In this document: positions 19,801 through 32,549 of the stretch, in pieces
How the letters are laid out: each line of letters starts with the position of its first letter
How positions within the stretch are numbered: the stretch's first letter is position 1
Source of the DNA: Rhineura floridana
Taxonomy: Eukaryota > Chordata > Lepidosauria > Squamata > Rhineuridae
DNA: 64,000 nt
Assembly: GCF_030035675.1 (NCBI RefSeq)
Contig: NC_084487.1
Coordinates: forward strand, 61,455,486 to 61,519,485
Reading direction: 5' to 3'
The notes under the pieces: model-generated
The model's database searches: none
Seen by the model: only the letters and a program-made list of their open reading frames with translations
Told to the model about the DNA's origin: nothing
Position numbers and translations under genes: made by a program

Positions 19801-22570
19801 AGGAAAATTCATAATAAACTTCCCAAACCACTTATTTTCAGATAGTTCTTCTGGGCACATGTTTATCTGTTGCATGTGTCTTCCGTGGAAGCAGAGGTCA
19901 CAAGGGCTGCTTTTAGTGGAAGAATAATGGCTGATTTGCATAGCTGGCATAATATACAATACTAGTTCTCTTTTAATGTACAGTGACATAGTCTATCTGT
20001 TCAGAGCAACTAAGAACAGCCAATTTAAAGGCCAATTCCGATGTCATGTTCTTCCTCCATAAAGGAATACCGGTGAAGGAATACACATTGCAAACTTTAT
20101 GTCAGAATGCCATTGCTTCGGGGAATTAAAAACAAATAGGGGAACGGGTTGTTTTTTAAAAGCTGTATAAAAAGAAAATAAAGATTGCTGAGCCCAGTGC
20201 TGCTTATCTTGGAATGTATGAATGAACTATCCTGATAAATGTCATCAGTCTTGTTGAAATCAGTTTTGCTTCCCTCAAATTGTGTTGGATGTTCCTGTCA
20301 AGGACGAAGCTTTATATTCATCTTGATTTTTCCCTTATGGGTGAAATTTGGCGGTAAACTCTAATTCCATTTCTTATTAGTTTTAGATTGTATCCAACAT
20401 AGTGCTAAGTAAGCGGCCCATCAGCACAAGGAATTCCTCTTGAGCAATGGGACTTTCCCACCCTGTTTTCCACAACCGCCACCCGGTGTTCCTTCCCAAA
20501 TCTGCTCCAGAGGATTGGGGGAATCTCTAGAACATACTGAAGTTGCATGCAGGGGAAGGAGGGGGGAGGAAAGGCCCACTGCACAAGCAAAACCTTTGCA
20601 CTGATGGGATCCTGACTTAATGCTATGTTAGATACACAGTACCTCTTTGTATTTCAGTTGTAGTTACTCTGCAGGAGTGTTTGGCACTCGTCTTAGCCCA
20701 ATTAATTGTATCCAGAGGCCTTAGAATCTTTAACACCTAGCAAAGAACACTGCTGAGCATGCACAGGAATTACGGACAAGGCAGACAAGGTATCTTACGT
20801 TGCTAGCCAATTATCCCTGCTGCTGGTATCAACCTTTGCCAAGGTTAATTTGCTTGAGAAGTGGGAAGACTGGCTCCAAGGGCCAAGGCTTGGTCTCTGC
20901 AATGTTCTGCAGAGAACTTCCAGAAAGACACAATTTTTTCCCTTAAGGAAAAAATCAGAAAATTGAGCTAAGCATAAGGTGAAGCAGGATAATTCACCCA
21001 TCACTCATAGTGGCTTGTGTTCTCTATCCTCCCACCCCAAATAAACAATGTGTTTCTAGTCAGAACATCCTTTCATTGTTCTGTCCTCATTTGGGGCCAT
21101 ATATAGGCTTTAAAGCAGGACTTAGCCAATCTTCTTCTCAGCCCTCTATAATCTGCTACTTGATGGTGGATAAGTTAGTCCCCCCCCATTTCTCCATTCT
21201 CTCACAGTTCACTCTCCCCACCATTACAATTTGAAAGAATTCATAATCTAGTTTATTATTGGCAAATGGAAAGGGATGGCTTTGTGAATAACTGATGGTA
21301 GATTTCCTCCTGCACTCTGAAATAATTGGGTTAAGCTATGCAATGGACCACAGATCAATTATGTGCCTTTCTGTGAATTTGCAAAGACCATAATGAGGTT
21401 GATTCACTAGATGAGTGTGGTGATCACATCACTTGAAATATTCATGGGAGGCTCATTGTAGCTAACACATCTTTCTAACTATCTCTTGCTCTCCTCTAGA
21501 CATGCCGAATGAGAAATAACTGTGGTGCTTATTGAAACATGAAGTTTTCAGCATATAGTCTATTGCCTTCAGGCAATGAATTACCTAGTTTGTAAAGTAG
21601 CCATTCACAGTGCAGTATTAACTTGATTAAAATAAATTTGAAGACGTTGCCTCACTGACACATGTAGATAACTCACATCAGTATTTAACAGGTTCTGCAA
21701 CTGCAAATGCTAGCTGACACAAAGGCCCTTTGGGTTGATTTCTGATTGCAATGGAAATGTTTTGGAACACATTGTCTGCTGTTGTGGATGCTGCTATACT
21801 ACAGAATCCTCAGTAAATAGGGAGCACCTAATTACTGAGCGACTTCATTAAAATGACAGGCACTCTTGCAGGTGCCTTGTCCAAGGATAAAATACGAAAA
21901 ATAAGTCTTCACAATCAATAATCACATCCCATATAACTTGGGAAGTTAATGGTACTCACCGTATGATGTCTTTTACATTTAATATTGGCAGCTTTGCACA
22001 TCCCAGTCACTAAACTGATCAGTAAACTAAAGCAGGAAGGAGCACCTGCAGAGTTCATGAGTTTTTTATTTCTTCCTTCTTTTGATCAGCACTTAGGCCC
22101 TGAAAGTCAAGATGCTCTTTCTACCTAAAATCTCACAACAGAAAATTGAATTAAAAAACAGAAGGGGGGAGGGAAGAAATTGAAAGAAGGATGCTTGCTT
22201 GCCACTCACCCGATGAACACACCATAGCTATAGAAAACAGATTGCACCTGCTCCAGTTCAGAGACGCTGATGACAAGAAACACATCAGAAATGAGAAAAG
22301 GTGTATATTCATTCCAGTTGTTTAGAATATGTTGGTACAACACTAAAGTGGGAGTTCTGGTTCACCATTCTCTACTTTCAGACTATTTTTGGTCTTTCTT
22401 TACATTTGGAGATGCAGTTGTATGGTGTACACCTGAATGACAGTCCCTCTTGCATTTATCGTTCATACATTTGTCACACATTTTTAATGATGATTCTGAT
22501 TTTCATAGGTATGTTAGTATAATTGGTTTTAGATCTTGGAGGTTCTCCAGCATCAGGGCTGTTGTAGATC
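16801..22570. other. Mostly unique intergenic sequence
   Basis: About 5.8 kb with little recognisable repeat. A short (GTTT)n(GCTT)n microsatellite lies at about 17710-17750. I find no splice-bounded exon with a known domain. Open stretches are all below 100 codons and unremarkable. The sub-segment 21350-21950 looks especially repeat-free and is a candidate conserved non-coding element, by impression only. Confidence 0.45.
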
Positions 22571-22935
22571 AGGTGTAATGGTTAGAGAAAGTGTGGGGAA
22601 CCTTTGGCCCTCCAGATGTTGTTGTACTACAATGCCCATCATCCCTGGCCATTGGCCAAGCTTGCTGGGACTGATGGGAGTTGTACTTTAGCAGCATTGG
22701 GAGGGCCAAAGGTTCCCCATGTCAGGTTAGAATGTTGGGCTAGGACCTGAGAAACCTGGAGTCAAATCCTCTTTCAGCCATGTAGCTTACTGGGTGACCT
22801 TAGGCCAGGTTTGGTCTGTCAGTTTAATCTACCTCACAGGTTTGTTGCAAGGATAAAAATGAGGAGAACTGTGCATGTTATCTTGAGCTCCTTGGAGAAA
22901 AGATGGGATAACAATGTAATAACAAATAAAAATAA
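22571..22935 (+). mobile_element. CORE/MIR-like tRNA SINE, split by a MITE
   Basis: The tRNA-like head begins at about 22571 ('gtgtaatggttaga') and resumes after the MITE at 22733 with 'atgttgggctaggacctgag' and a B-box-like 'ggagtcaaatcc'. Next come the CORE-like 'ctacctcacaggtttgttgcaaggataaa' and an L2-like tail with (AATAA)n. The same family lies at 39383-39595. Confidence 0.75.
22588..22724. mobile_element. hAT MITE nested in a SINE
   Basis: A foldback element with ends 'ggggaacctttggccctcc' and 'gagggccaaaggttcccc'. It is flanked by the 8-bp duplication GGTTAGAR (22580-22587 and 22725-22732), the hAT signature, and interrupts the SINE head. Confidence 0.8.
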
Positions 22936-23762
22936 GATGAAAGTAATTCTCCCTATATCATGCAGGGAAAGAGAGTTGAAATGTGAAATTCTTGTCATTA
23001 AACTTTAGGTTTGCAGTTTGCTCTACATGGATCACTTGTATTCCACTGCATTCACAAAATCGAATCACATTTATTGGCTTAATATAAGCAATTATGTCTT
23101 TGCTTTCCAGGCTAGCTGCAGAGATGGATCCTGTAGCAAAATGGGCAGATGGTGCATTTTAATTCATTAGTAAGTAATTATTTGGATGAAATGTGTAACA
23201 AAATGGCACTAAACATATGAAGATAAAAAATCTCTGTGATCCATCTGCAACATATTCACTTTTTTCAAACGCCAAATTCATTCATTTACTTTGTAGACTA
23301 CAGTATGAGTCTGCTAATTTTGGCCAATATTTTTCTCTGTATACGTCATTTTTTTTTGTTGCTGAAAGTGATGTTTGTTCAGATTCAAGGAAAATAAAAC
23401 ATGTGAAAAAGAGTGTATTAACCTTTACATATAAGCTGTTCTTTGATTTAAGGTTTATTGAGCTGGATTGGAAATGGACATACAGTCTGAAGACTTGAGT
23501 ACAAACTTGCCCAAGGGTTACATAGCACCTTATATTGTCAGGAGATGAGAACAAATATTTAAATGCATCACGTATTCTTTGATGCATATAGAATAGAATA
23601 TAATTTATTACTATGGATGTTATGTGAAGCTACAATGTAGGATTTCAATAAGAAACAGCACTGAAAGGATTATCTTTTATTGTACTTTTCCTGAGAAAAA
23701 AACAAACAAAAGGTGTATTTAAATGAATATCCAGCCTTTTACTTTGAAAGGTTTGTAGCTTA
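22936..23762. other. No recognised feature
   Basis: AT-rich unique-looking sequence. No gene, RNA or named repeat recognised. Confidence 0.45.
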
Positions 23763-23804
23763 GACCTAGAGCACATGGTTTGCATGTAGAAGGTTCAACC
23801 TCTT
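23763..23804 (+). repeat. tRNA-headed SINE, head fragment
   Basis: 'cctagagcacatggtttgca' and 'gtagaaggttcaacctc' are the A- and B-box parts of the SINE family seen at 40747. The fragment stops where the next LINE begins. Confidence 0.55.
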
Positions 23805-24216
23805 TATTAAAAAAAAAAATTAAATTTGTTCTATCATCATATTTTATGATTACATAACAAAAATATACAACAGAAAAAATAAAATAAAAATTACATACAG
23901 ATATAAATATTCATCAGTTCATTTGAAAAAGAATTTTGTTATAGATATTAACTATAATAATGACCACATCATACAGCTACTACTATATCATTTAACTCCA
24001 GGTGTTTTTCCCCCCAATAAACATTGTTGTAGGACACCAGTTAGCCATTTCTCCATTACTGGTTTCATGTGGTTGCAGCATCTCAGTTAGCTTTACAACC
24101 TCCAATTGTTCCGAATTTTTCCTGGTTAAATCCATTTTTTTTGGACAGCTATCCTGTTTCCAGGTTTTATCAAAGAGTATGTCAAGGATTATCAATACCT
24201 TCACACAGTTATTAAC
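23805..24216 (-). mobile_element. Probable LINE (L1-like) 3' end
   Basis: The segment begins with a poly(A) run and an A-rich 3' region resembling the end of the L1-type element at 3825. A weak 82-codon minus-strand stretch follows. It abuts BovB sequence at its 5' side. Class uncertain. Confidence 0.4.
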
Positions 24217-24757
24217 CAAAATGGAGACAATAGTCAAGAAATTAGAAGAAGGCTAGACCTGGGAAGGGCAGCTATGAGACAACTAGAAAAGGTCCTCAAA
24301 TGCAAAGATGTATCACTGAACACTAAAGTCAGGATCATTCAGACCATTCCTGATCTCTATGTATGGATGTGAAAGTTGGACAGTAAAAAAAGCAGATAAG
24401 AGAAAAATAAATTCATTTGAAATGGGCCTTGCAGATACCATGGACTGCAAAAAAGACAAATAACTGGATGTTAGAACAAATTAAACCAGAACTATAATTA
24501 GAAGCTAAAATGATGAAACTGACGATATCATACGTTGGACACATAATGAGAAAATTCACTAGAAAAGGAAATAATGCTGGGAAAAAGGGAAGTAGAAAAA
24601 GAGGAAAACCAAAAAAGAGATGGATTGATTCCATAAAGGAAGCCACAGACCTGAACTTACAAGATCTGAACAGGGTGGTTTACAACAGATGCTATTGGAG
24701 GTTGCTGATTCATAGGGTTGCCATAAGTTGTAATCGACTTGAAGGCACATAACAACA
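24217..24757 (+). mobile_element. BovB (RTE) LINE, 5'-truncated
   Basis: Shows the C-terminal end of the RTE/BovB polyprotein followed by the 3' end 'gttgccataagttgtaatcg' plus 'cttgaaggcacataacaaca'. The last frame (24510-24752) reads ISYVGHIMRK, KKRWIDSIKEAT and WRLLIHRV, all BovB hallmarks. The upstream part (GCESWTVKKADK, about 24365) has stops. An inactive old copy, the likely partner lineage of the 5S-headed SINE at 3486. Confidence 0.85.
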
Positions 24758-24869
24758 ATCCTAGCTATGGTCATTATGTATCACACTTGTATCTTATACT
24801 GATTGACACTTTCCTGGCATTGAGTATAGTTTAATAGGCACAGCTGAGGGTCAGGTAGACCTAGTTAAA

Positions 24870-25030
24870 AATGTTTAAGGTAAATATAGCAGGAGGTTCA
24901 AATTCAATCTCTGGCTTCTTGGGAATATTATGTTTGAAACTCTGGAGAGCTGCTGCAATTCAGTGTAGACAATATTGAATTAGAGGGACCAATGATCGGA
25001 TCTCTGTATAAGACAAATTTCTATGTTCCT
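24870..25030 (+). mobile_element. tRNA-headed SINE (decayed)
   Basis: 'gcaggaggttcaaattcaatc', then 'ctggagagctgctgcaattcag', then 'gagggaccaatgatcggatc', ending 'ttctatgttcctatg'. Same family and order as 40747-40886. Confidence 0.65.
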
Positions 25031-25077
25031 ATGTTTATTGAAAAGCAAACCCAATGAAACATTTGTAAATGAGAATT

Positions 25078-25215
25078 ATTTATTTATTTATTTATTTATG
25101 CATTTATGCATTTATATCCTTCCTCTCTTCCACTGTGGAATCCAAGGTAGCATACATGTGGTTCCCAGGTGGTCTTCCATCTGGTCAGAGCCAGACCTGC
25201 TAAGGTTCAGCAAAG
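25078..25215 (-). mobile_element. 5S-headed SINE with L2-like tail (decayed)
   Basis: An (ATTT)n tail, then the minus-strand 'ccacagtggaagagaggaagg' tail. Next come a 5S-derived 'ctgaccagatggaagaccac' and 'ctttgctgaaccttagcagg'. Paired family with the plus copy at 48905-49050. Confidence 0.5.
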
Positions 25216-26729
25216 TATACCCTGGGACCATAGTCGAAACATAGCTCAGTTCATGCTCTTTACCCATCCTGATGCCTCCTCCCAGCCACCTAAAGAACAG
25301 CATCCCATGTCCCAGAAGATTCTGTTCTGTATAAATGCTTGTCTCATCCTCATCCTTTAAGCACTAAGAGTAGGACATCTATCTCTGATTTGGGCACAAT
25401 GCCAACATAGTGCCATTATTGCAATGTGCTAGCATAATAGTGTGCCTTCTTGGTATTTTTTTTGTTAGGTAAGAAATCTGGAGGATTGGAATGTATCTCA
25501 GGAATTTTCTGTATTTGAAATGGTTCTTTTGCCATCTTTAAAATGGATGGCATGCAGATGAAGATCTAATATTCTGTTTTATTGGAATAGGGCATTATCT
25601 CAATTACACTGTTGCAAATGAAATCCCAATCTGTTCTGCTTTGTACAAATTACAACATCTTGAGCATGGTTTTCATTGATCCCCACAGAGCTTAAGAAAT
25701 GATAATATATATGGAAAGCCACATGCAGTGAAGGGTGTCTAGGAAATGATATTTTGGATTTTAAAACAATATTAGATGAGAGTGAGCTTTCTTATTTCTA
25801 GATGAAAGATTTTATCTCATTGCATAATTAATCTGTTTAAAGCAGAAATGGGTTTCGTGGAGAAGTTATAGATCTTTCTAATAATACTCTGACATAGAAG
25901 CATATTGTAGGGCTTACGTATAGCGTGGAGACCAACCAGGTCCAGAGTATGTGAGCAGTGTCTCAAATGATACATAGAGGGGTGCCTAGAGGACCATGAC
26001 ATTTCAGGGTGGGTGGGAGAGGGGGAAGAACATGCAGTAAGATTCATTGGTATGCTCCTCGGTTCATTTATTTATTCATTTATTTTTTTAAAAAAATCCT
26101 ATCTTCCTCTCTTAGTTATCAAAGCAGCTGACATGTGCTGCTGTGCTGAAAGTGTCTCCTGAATTTGTTTTTACTATTCTCCTTCAGTTGATGAGAAAAG
26201 AAATTGCATTCAAAAGTTATCAAAGGAGAGAGAAATTTTTAGGTAAAATCCTCATGAGTGGGGTGCCGGTTTGTTTTTGTTTTTTTGCCATCCTTATCTT
26301 ATTTTTGAGGTGGCTGAGGGGTTGTTTATGAGTCCCCTTTCTTTCACTCTGCAAATCATCTTACCAGTGGTCTGCCCTCTGCAGTCTTCCTGGATTCTCA
26401 CACTTCAGTCAAGCCCAGGAGGTCACTCCTCCTTTTTTCCATATCGGAAAGCACAGGCAGCCAGGGAGATTGCAGAATGCTGAATAAATGTCTGTTGGAA
26501 AGAAAGGCACATACACCTCCTTTGATCACCTCATAAGGACAAAGTAGGCTCAAAATCTTCCATCCACTGAAATTCTTAAGAATATCTAAAGAAGAAGAAT
26601 GGAAACCTCTTTCACAGAGGATGAAAACATTCCAGAAATTGGTGGACAGATTCAGTACAACAATAAATTAAACAAACACAGAGGGAGACACACTATTGAG
26701 ATTCTTTTTTTTAAGTATTCATATAAAGA
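25216..26729. other. No recognised feature
   Basis: Mixed AT-rich sequence. A short (TTTA)n-like run lies at about 26066-26090. Nothing else that I can name. Confidence 0.4.
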
Positions 26730-26860
26730 AGTCTTTCCCAAATTGGTGCCCTCCAGATATTTTGAACTACAGTTCCCATCAGCCTCAGCCAATGGCCAAG
26801 GATGATAAGCATTGTAATTCAAAACATATGGAGGGCACTAGCTGGGGAAGGCTGATAATC
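26730..26860. mobile_element. hAT-type foldback MITE
   Basis: 'ggtgccctccagatattttg' is mirrored by 'caaaacatatggagggcact' with the central 'cagcctcagccaatggccaa'. The ends are 'tctttcccaa' and 'ggggaaggctg'. The target duplication is not clear, so the copy is older. Confidence 0.65.
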
Positions 26861-26957
26861 TTGAGCCTCTGGGTTTTGCAAAAAGATTGCTAACAATTCA
26901 GTTCAAGTTGGTTCAAATTTGAGAATATGTATGTATGCATGCACAAATACCTCCCAT

Positions 26958-27020
26958 GTTATTTATTATTTATTTATACATTTATTAGATTTATATCCCT
27001 CCCTTCCTTCCAGTAGGAGC
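26958..27020 (-). mobile_element. L2 3'-tail fragment
   Basis: (TTAT)n followed by 'tttatatccctcccttccttccagtaggagcc', the minus-strand L2/CORE-SINE tail. Confidence 0.5.
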
Positions 27021-28686
27021 CTTACTGATATCAGTAATCTCATGATACAGATGGAACATCCACAAACAACAGAATGATACTTCCATACATTTAGCAATTA
27101 ATGTCATTGTGTGAATAGAAAACATCTCACTGTTATGTAGTCTAGTTAAAGCAGTCCTACTGACACTTCTCTCTCTTCTCCTCTATCCTTTCCTTTTGTT
27201 TCATGTCAAATTTAGATGGTAAGCTAAGACTGTGAGCAGGGAACATCTTCTCTTTTACTTTCCGTATGATTATGAGATTTGTTGGCATTCATGACCATGA
27301 TGATAAATTAGTTGAGCTTACATCTTGCAAGCTATGGAAGGCATTCACAGTGCTGTTTTCAAAATATGCAAATATTGAAGGTCAGCAAGTGACAAGACTG
27401 CAGACTGCTAATGAAAATAAGGTTTTGTATCTGGAGAGTTCGTAATTCTTTTTATCCTATTTTTATCTTGCTGTGGAGCTGTGCATGAGCCCTCCTGCTG
27501 CCACTACTGAGCCGTAATCTAGGGAAAGAGAATCCAATGGAGGAGATTGTAGAGCAGGGCTCCAAGTGTCTGTGGGCCTCTGGGCAACAATGTACCAGTG
27601 GGATTCCTTTTGTGCTACATGTTTGGCACTCCCCCTCCCTCTTCTCACCACACCCTCTCTTTTTGGCACCTCCTTTCAATGCCCTCCCTACCCCATCAGC
27701 CACACCCCTTCCGTTTTTGTCCCTTCTGCAATAAAACTAAAAGAAGTCTTTGTAATGTGAGTAGGAACTCAAGTGAATTAGAAGTAGTTGTATGGGGAAT
27801 CAGTTGGGGGTGGGACCAGTAGCTCTTGGTTCTGCAGCAACACACTGTTCAATAAAGTTTGTTCCTTCTACACAGTGTTTGGAGTTCGTTTCAACACTTG
27901 CAAATATTACAGTCTTCTCCAATACAACATCTTATCGTTGAAGAAAAATAATGCAAACTTTTGAACTTAACCGGTTGCTTTTCAAAATGATTTTTTTTAA
28001 TAATATACAGAGTTGTGTGCTGTTTGTGTGTGTGATAGAATTCACCAGTATGAAGTACTGGCACCTTTTAAAAATTATTATTAAGGTATGAGTACCAGCA
28101 CCTCATTTTTTTTTACCAAAAAAGTGCACTGGTAATATATATTCACACAGAACTACATTCAGCTGCTGGGAATTGTCCTTTGGCTCCATCTGCCTAGTTA
28201 TTATTTATTTTTATTTATTTTAAAATCATTTTTGCAAACAGCTTAATATTTAAAATATTTAATCAGTGTATCAACATACAAAGACAAACAGCATAAAAAC
28301 AGAAGTCTGGTAATAACAGTGTCCAATCTGAGCAAAAAATCTACTAATAACAGGGCAAGTCTGGGCAAATAAAATAAAATAATAGGCTTTATAAAATGTC
28401 AACCAACTAATGGATGATGCTTCGTGTTTTGCAGAAAGGTGGATATTCCAGAGTGGAGGGATGCTGTGCCTCCTGAAAGCTTGCAAATAATGAAGGCTGT
28501 TGTAAAGTATGCCACTGTTTGGGTTGATGTCACAATGTCAAGCACATCAAATCAAATTTGCTTCAAGCTTCAGTTTCCTGCAGGTGCTAGCTACCAATGG
28601 CAATTATCTGAAGCACGTCTGGCAATACATCAAGGTCAAAAACCTGCTCTATGAAACTTTTTTCAATTATTTCCTGTATCAATAAT
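27021..28686. other. No recognised feature
   Basis: No gene recognised. An AT-rich tail-like stretch at 28200-28390 may be a worn LINE 3' end on the minus strand. Confidence 0.4.
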
Positions 28687-28785
28687 GGGGAACCTGTGGC
28701 CAATCAGATATTGTTGACCATTGGCCATGCTTTCTGGGGCTGACAAGAGTCCAAAACATCTGGAGGAACACAGGTTCCCCACCCC
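28687..28785. mobile_element. Decayed hAT MITE
   Basis: Left 'ggggaacctgtggccaatc' pairs with right 'ggaacacaggttccccaccc'. The internal 'accattggccatgctttctgg' matches the family. Confidence 0.6.
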
Positions 28786-29778
28786 TGCCCTACAAGGAAC
28801 AACTGTAGTTTAGAACTAGCACTACTTGAGATTTACAAACAACAGCATATATGAGAGTTCAGTCACCCATTCAAATTATTCACAAATAGTAGTCTGAAGA
28901 GTCACATGTTTCACTGGGGTCAAGGCGCACATCAACAAATTGTACAAACTGCTAGATTCTTCTGCCCAGATAAAGAGAGAAAATGGAGTGAACCAACCTC
29001 TGTCATGGTTGGGTGGCATAAAAGATGTGGGGAGAAAACTTCCACAAGTCTTCTTTGGGAGAGTTCTCATGCATGTTTGTGGCTACTGCCATATAAATCA
29101 ATTTAGACTCATATGAGAGCCTCCAGTCTCACAGTCAGACAGTGTTAATGTAATTGTGAACCAAAACACCTGTATAAAGTTTAAATTTCATTTCCACTAA
29201 AGTCAAACAGCACCTGTTTTTGAGTGTACTTTTTACTACTGCCTCAAGACTTTTCAGCAAAGCCTAGATATTATAAGCAAGTGTGTTAAGTTCCCAAAGG
29301 ATGGTTCTAAAGTCTCAAGGGAAGGGTACAGTTCCCGAGATCAGCCACTACTCAAAGAAGCTCCCAAACCTTGCAAGTGAAAGGGCTGTGATATCCCTTT
29401 TGACTGACCACCTTTTGCAGGGTCAGAAGCTCTATGTCTTTAAGAACAAAGCAGAAATCCAGTAGATGAAGCATCTTTGATTAAGTTCAGTGAAGTTTCC
29501 CAGCCCAAAAGAGGTAAAGCTAATGAGAAGAACCTCTATATTATATGAACCCTACTCCATTACCTTTATATAAGCTTGCTGAGCCCTACCCTAGCCTTTA
29601 TGAGTGACAACATTCCCATCCTATCTCAACTCTAGTCCTGCTTACAGTCATATATAGGAGAGAGGGACTATGTAAAGCCTAGTGAGGTGCAGTATCCCTC
29701 CTAGGCTTGATTAGACAAGCTCAGTGATCCTTAATGCCTAGGCTTTGAAGGTTCTCTGTAGGGAATGCACAGTTCCCT
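28786..29778. other. No recognised feature
   Basis: Unique-looking. No coding or repeat structure recognised. Confidence 0.45.
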
Positions 29779-31635
29779 GTCATCATCATCATCATCATTA
29801 TTATTAAAAACAACATCATCATCATCATCAACAACAACAATAAAAAGTTATTACCTGCCCTTCACCCAAAGGTCCCAGGATGGGTTACAATAATTAAAAA
29901 AAGCAACCTAAACAGAAAATAGGGCGAGTCCTGAAAATACACATCTCAGATGTCGAAGGCCAGGGTAAAGAGATGCATCTTCAGCATTTGCCAAAAGTTG
30001 TACAATGAAGTTTCCGGACACACCTTGGTGGGGAAGGAGTTTAACAGCTTAGGAGCTGCCACAGAGAATGCTCTGTCCTGGGCCACCACTCCCTGAGCTT
30101 CTGAGGATGGTGGAACTGCCAAAAGGGCCCCCACTGCTGATTTTGACACCCAAGATGGTCTGTAGGGATGGAGGCGATCTTTCAGATATTTGGGACCTTG
30201 TTTAGGGCTTTAAACACTAACGTGACCACTTTAAACTGGGCCCGAAAATGAACTGGCAACCAATGCAGCTGTTTTAAAACAGGGATTATATGAGTTCTAA
30301 GGAAACCCCAGCCAATAATCTGCCTGCTGCATTTTGGACCAGTTGAAGTTCCCTAGTCATCTTCAAGGGCAGCTCCACGTAGAGCGTATTGCAATAATCC
30401 AGTCTGGAAGTTACCAGAGCATGGAGCACTGTGGTTAAGTCTTCTCTGTCCAAAAGGGACTGAAGCTGGAAAAAGACTCTCCTAGCATTTGAGGCCACCT
30501 GAACTTCCAGTGACTGTGTTGGATCAAGGAGTACCCCCAGGCTGCAGATCTGCTCCTTCAAGGAAAGAGCAACCCCATCCAGAACAAACCATCTTCCCAC
30601 CACCTGGACATGAGAACTCTAGACACATAACACCTCTGTCTTTTCAGGATTCATCCTCAATTTATTGGCCCACATCCAGTCCATCACTGCCTCTAAGCAC
30701 CAGTTCAACATCTCAACTGCCTCTCCTGATTCAGATGAAATATAGAGCTGGGTGTCATCTTTTTATTGATGGCAACTCACCCCAGATCTGTTGGATCGAT
30801 ATGCTGGTCCTGCTGGTCTTCCAGTGCTCAGACAAAACATGCACAGGATAAAGCCACTGATAGTTGCAAGCTAGGTCCTGTTTTCAAGTAATCAGCCAGA
30901 CACTCAAATAAGTATTAAGAGTCACTTTACTGACAAGAAGTTTTAGGATACACGTTACAAGCTCTTTCTCTCAGCTACAAAGTTCTCGACCCCCACTGCT
31001 TTTCCCCCACACTAGACTGGCTGCTCTGCCCAGTCTTATAGATAAGGCCAGCTGCAAGAGCCACGGTTGCCTGGTAACATGTCCTTGGGATTGGCACGTC
31101 TTCTGAGCTTCTTGGCCTTGCTGTGGAAAAATACATTCAGGCACTCTTTCTTTGCCAACAAGATCTTCTGATGAAGCTCTCAGTGGCTTCATATAGATGT
31201 TAAATAGCATGGGGGAGAAGGTGGAACCCTGCAGAACACCACAGAATAATTCCCATGGTGCTCAATAGTAGCCTCCCATAACTGCTTTTTGGAAGTAGCT
31301 CTGGAGGTATGAGCGGAACCACTGAAGCACAGTGCCCCCAACCCCCACCTCCTCGAGACATTCCAGAAGAAAACCATGGTCAACAGTATCAAAAGGTGCT
31401 GAGAGATCAAGGAGAATGAGCAGGTCACATTCCTCCTATCTCTGTCCAGACAAATGTTATCAACCACGGTGACCATGGCAGTTTCAGCGCCATGGCCAGT
31501 CCTGAAGGCAGACTGGAACAGATCCAAGTAATCAGTTTCCTCCAAGCATTCTTGAAGCTGGACCGTCACCATCTTCTCAAGCACCTTGCTCCAATAGAGG
31601 ATATTTGCCACTGGGCGATAGTTACTTAACACTTC
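29779..31635 (-). mobile_element. Old L2-clade LINE carrying a solo LTR
   Basis: The (ATC/AAC)n tail at 29779-29845 is followed on the minus strand by FSVAAPKLLNSFP (about 30060), LDYCNTLYVELPLK...LQLVQNAAGRLLAG (about 30350), the DDTQLYIS region (about 30750), LFNIYMKPL (about 31190) and SNYRPVANI...LEKMV (about 31600). This matches, in reverse, the order of the intact L2 at 32550. Frames are broken. The 5' end is truncated in the RT domain. Confidence 0.85.
30789..31160 (-). mobile_element. Solo LTR (fossil) inside L2
   Basis: A 372-bp segment with perfect 6-bp inverted ends, TGTTGG...CCAACA, flanked by the 5-bp direct repeat AGATC (30784-30788 and 31161-31165). L2 coding sequence continues on both sides. 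On the minus strand a TATA-like 'ctataagactggg' precedes an AGTAAA signal. A solo LTR left by recombination. Family not identified (ERV-like). Younger than its L2 host. Confidence 0.75.
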
Positions 31636-31639
31636 TGTT

Positions 31640-32549
31640 AAAACACTCATGGTAAAAATCAGGCAATTGAGTTTTTTGTACGGTTCTGCTGTGATTAGCA
31701 TCTAATTGGATGAAAAGCAGAGAACAACTCTGATGTTTTGTACAAGTTGCTAAGCTGCTCAGCAAAAGGTCCTCTCTCATCTAGCATGCAGATTATGACA
31801 TATACACATCTCTCAGGTCCGGCGAGAACTCGGTTGGAACCTTCATGTGGGAACTATACAAGTGGAGATTTGTGGGGCTGCAGTGGCCCAAAATTGGACT
31901 GCTGCCAACCACATGTTGTCTAACTGTGCAACTGGTGGCAGCTCCTGCACACCCCAAAGACACAGGCTGTCAGGCCAGCTTGTTTTTGTAGCCCTGGGCT
32001 ATCCGAACCCCATGGTTACCCACAGCTCCTATTCTCCTCTGTGCAGGGAAGCCTTTGACACAGGTGTTACTTGCCCATGCCTAGGTCTAAATGTGTATTC
32101 ACCACATAATTAAGCCCCAAACATACAATGTGAGAGGAATTAGATCTTGTGCTGGAGATTAACGTGTGCCTGCCTTAAATGAGTACCCCCTTCCACCCTC
32201 CTACATCCCAAGAACAACACACAAAGAAAAAATAAAGATTGGTTTATTGAAAGGAAAAATATAGCATTTTAATTACAGTTAAACACGGGCAATGTCTAAC
32301 ATATTCATTCTTTAGTACTAAGAAAGCATAAAGAAACTTTACACCTAGCCACTTTCAAGATTGCCAATACATAGATTCACACCAAACAAAGAAAAAAGGG
32401 AACAGAAAGAAAAAGAAGAAAATAGTGCAGGAATCTACTTTTCCTGAAGAGAGTTAAGGCACAGAATAAGAACTCTATGCTTGGTGAGAGACAGCCAGTC
32501 TCTCTCTCTCCCCCCCCCAACCCTTCCAGGATATTGCTGAATGGACAAG
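31640..32549. other. No recognised feature
   Basis: No gene. A pyrimidine run (CT)n(C)9 at about 32500-32518 lies just before the young L2. Confidence 0.45.
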
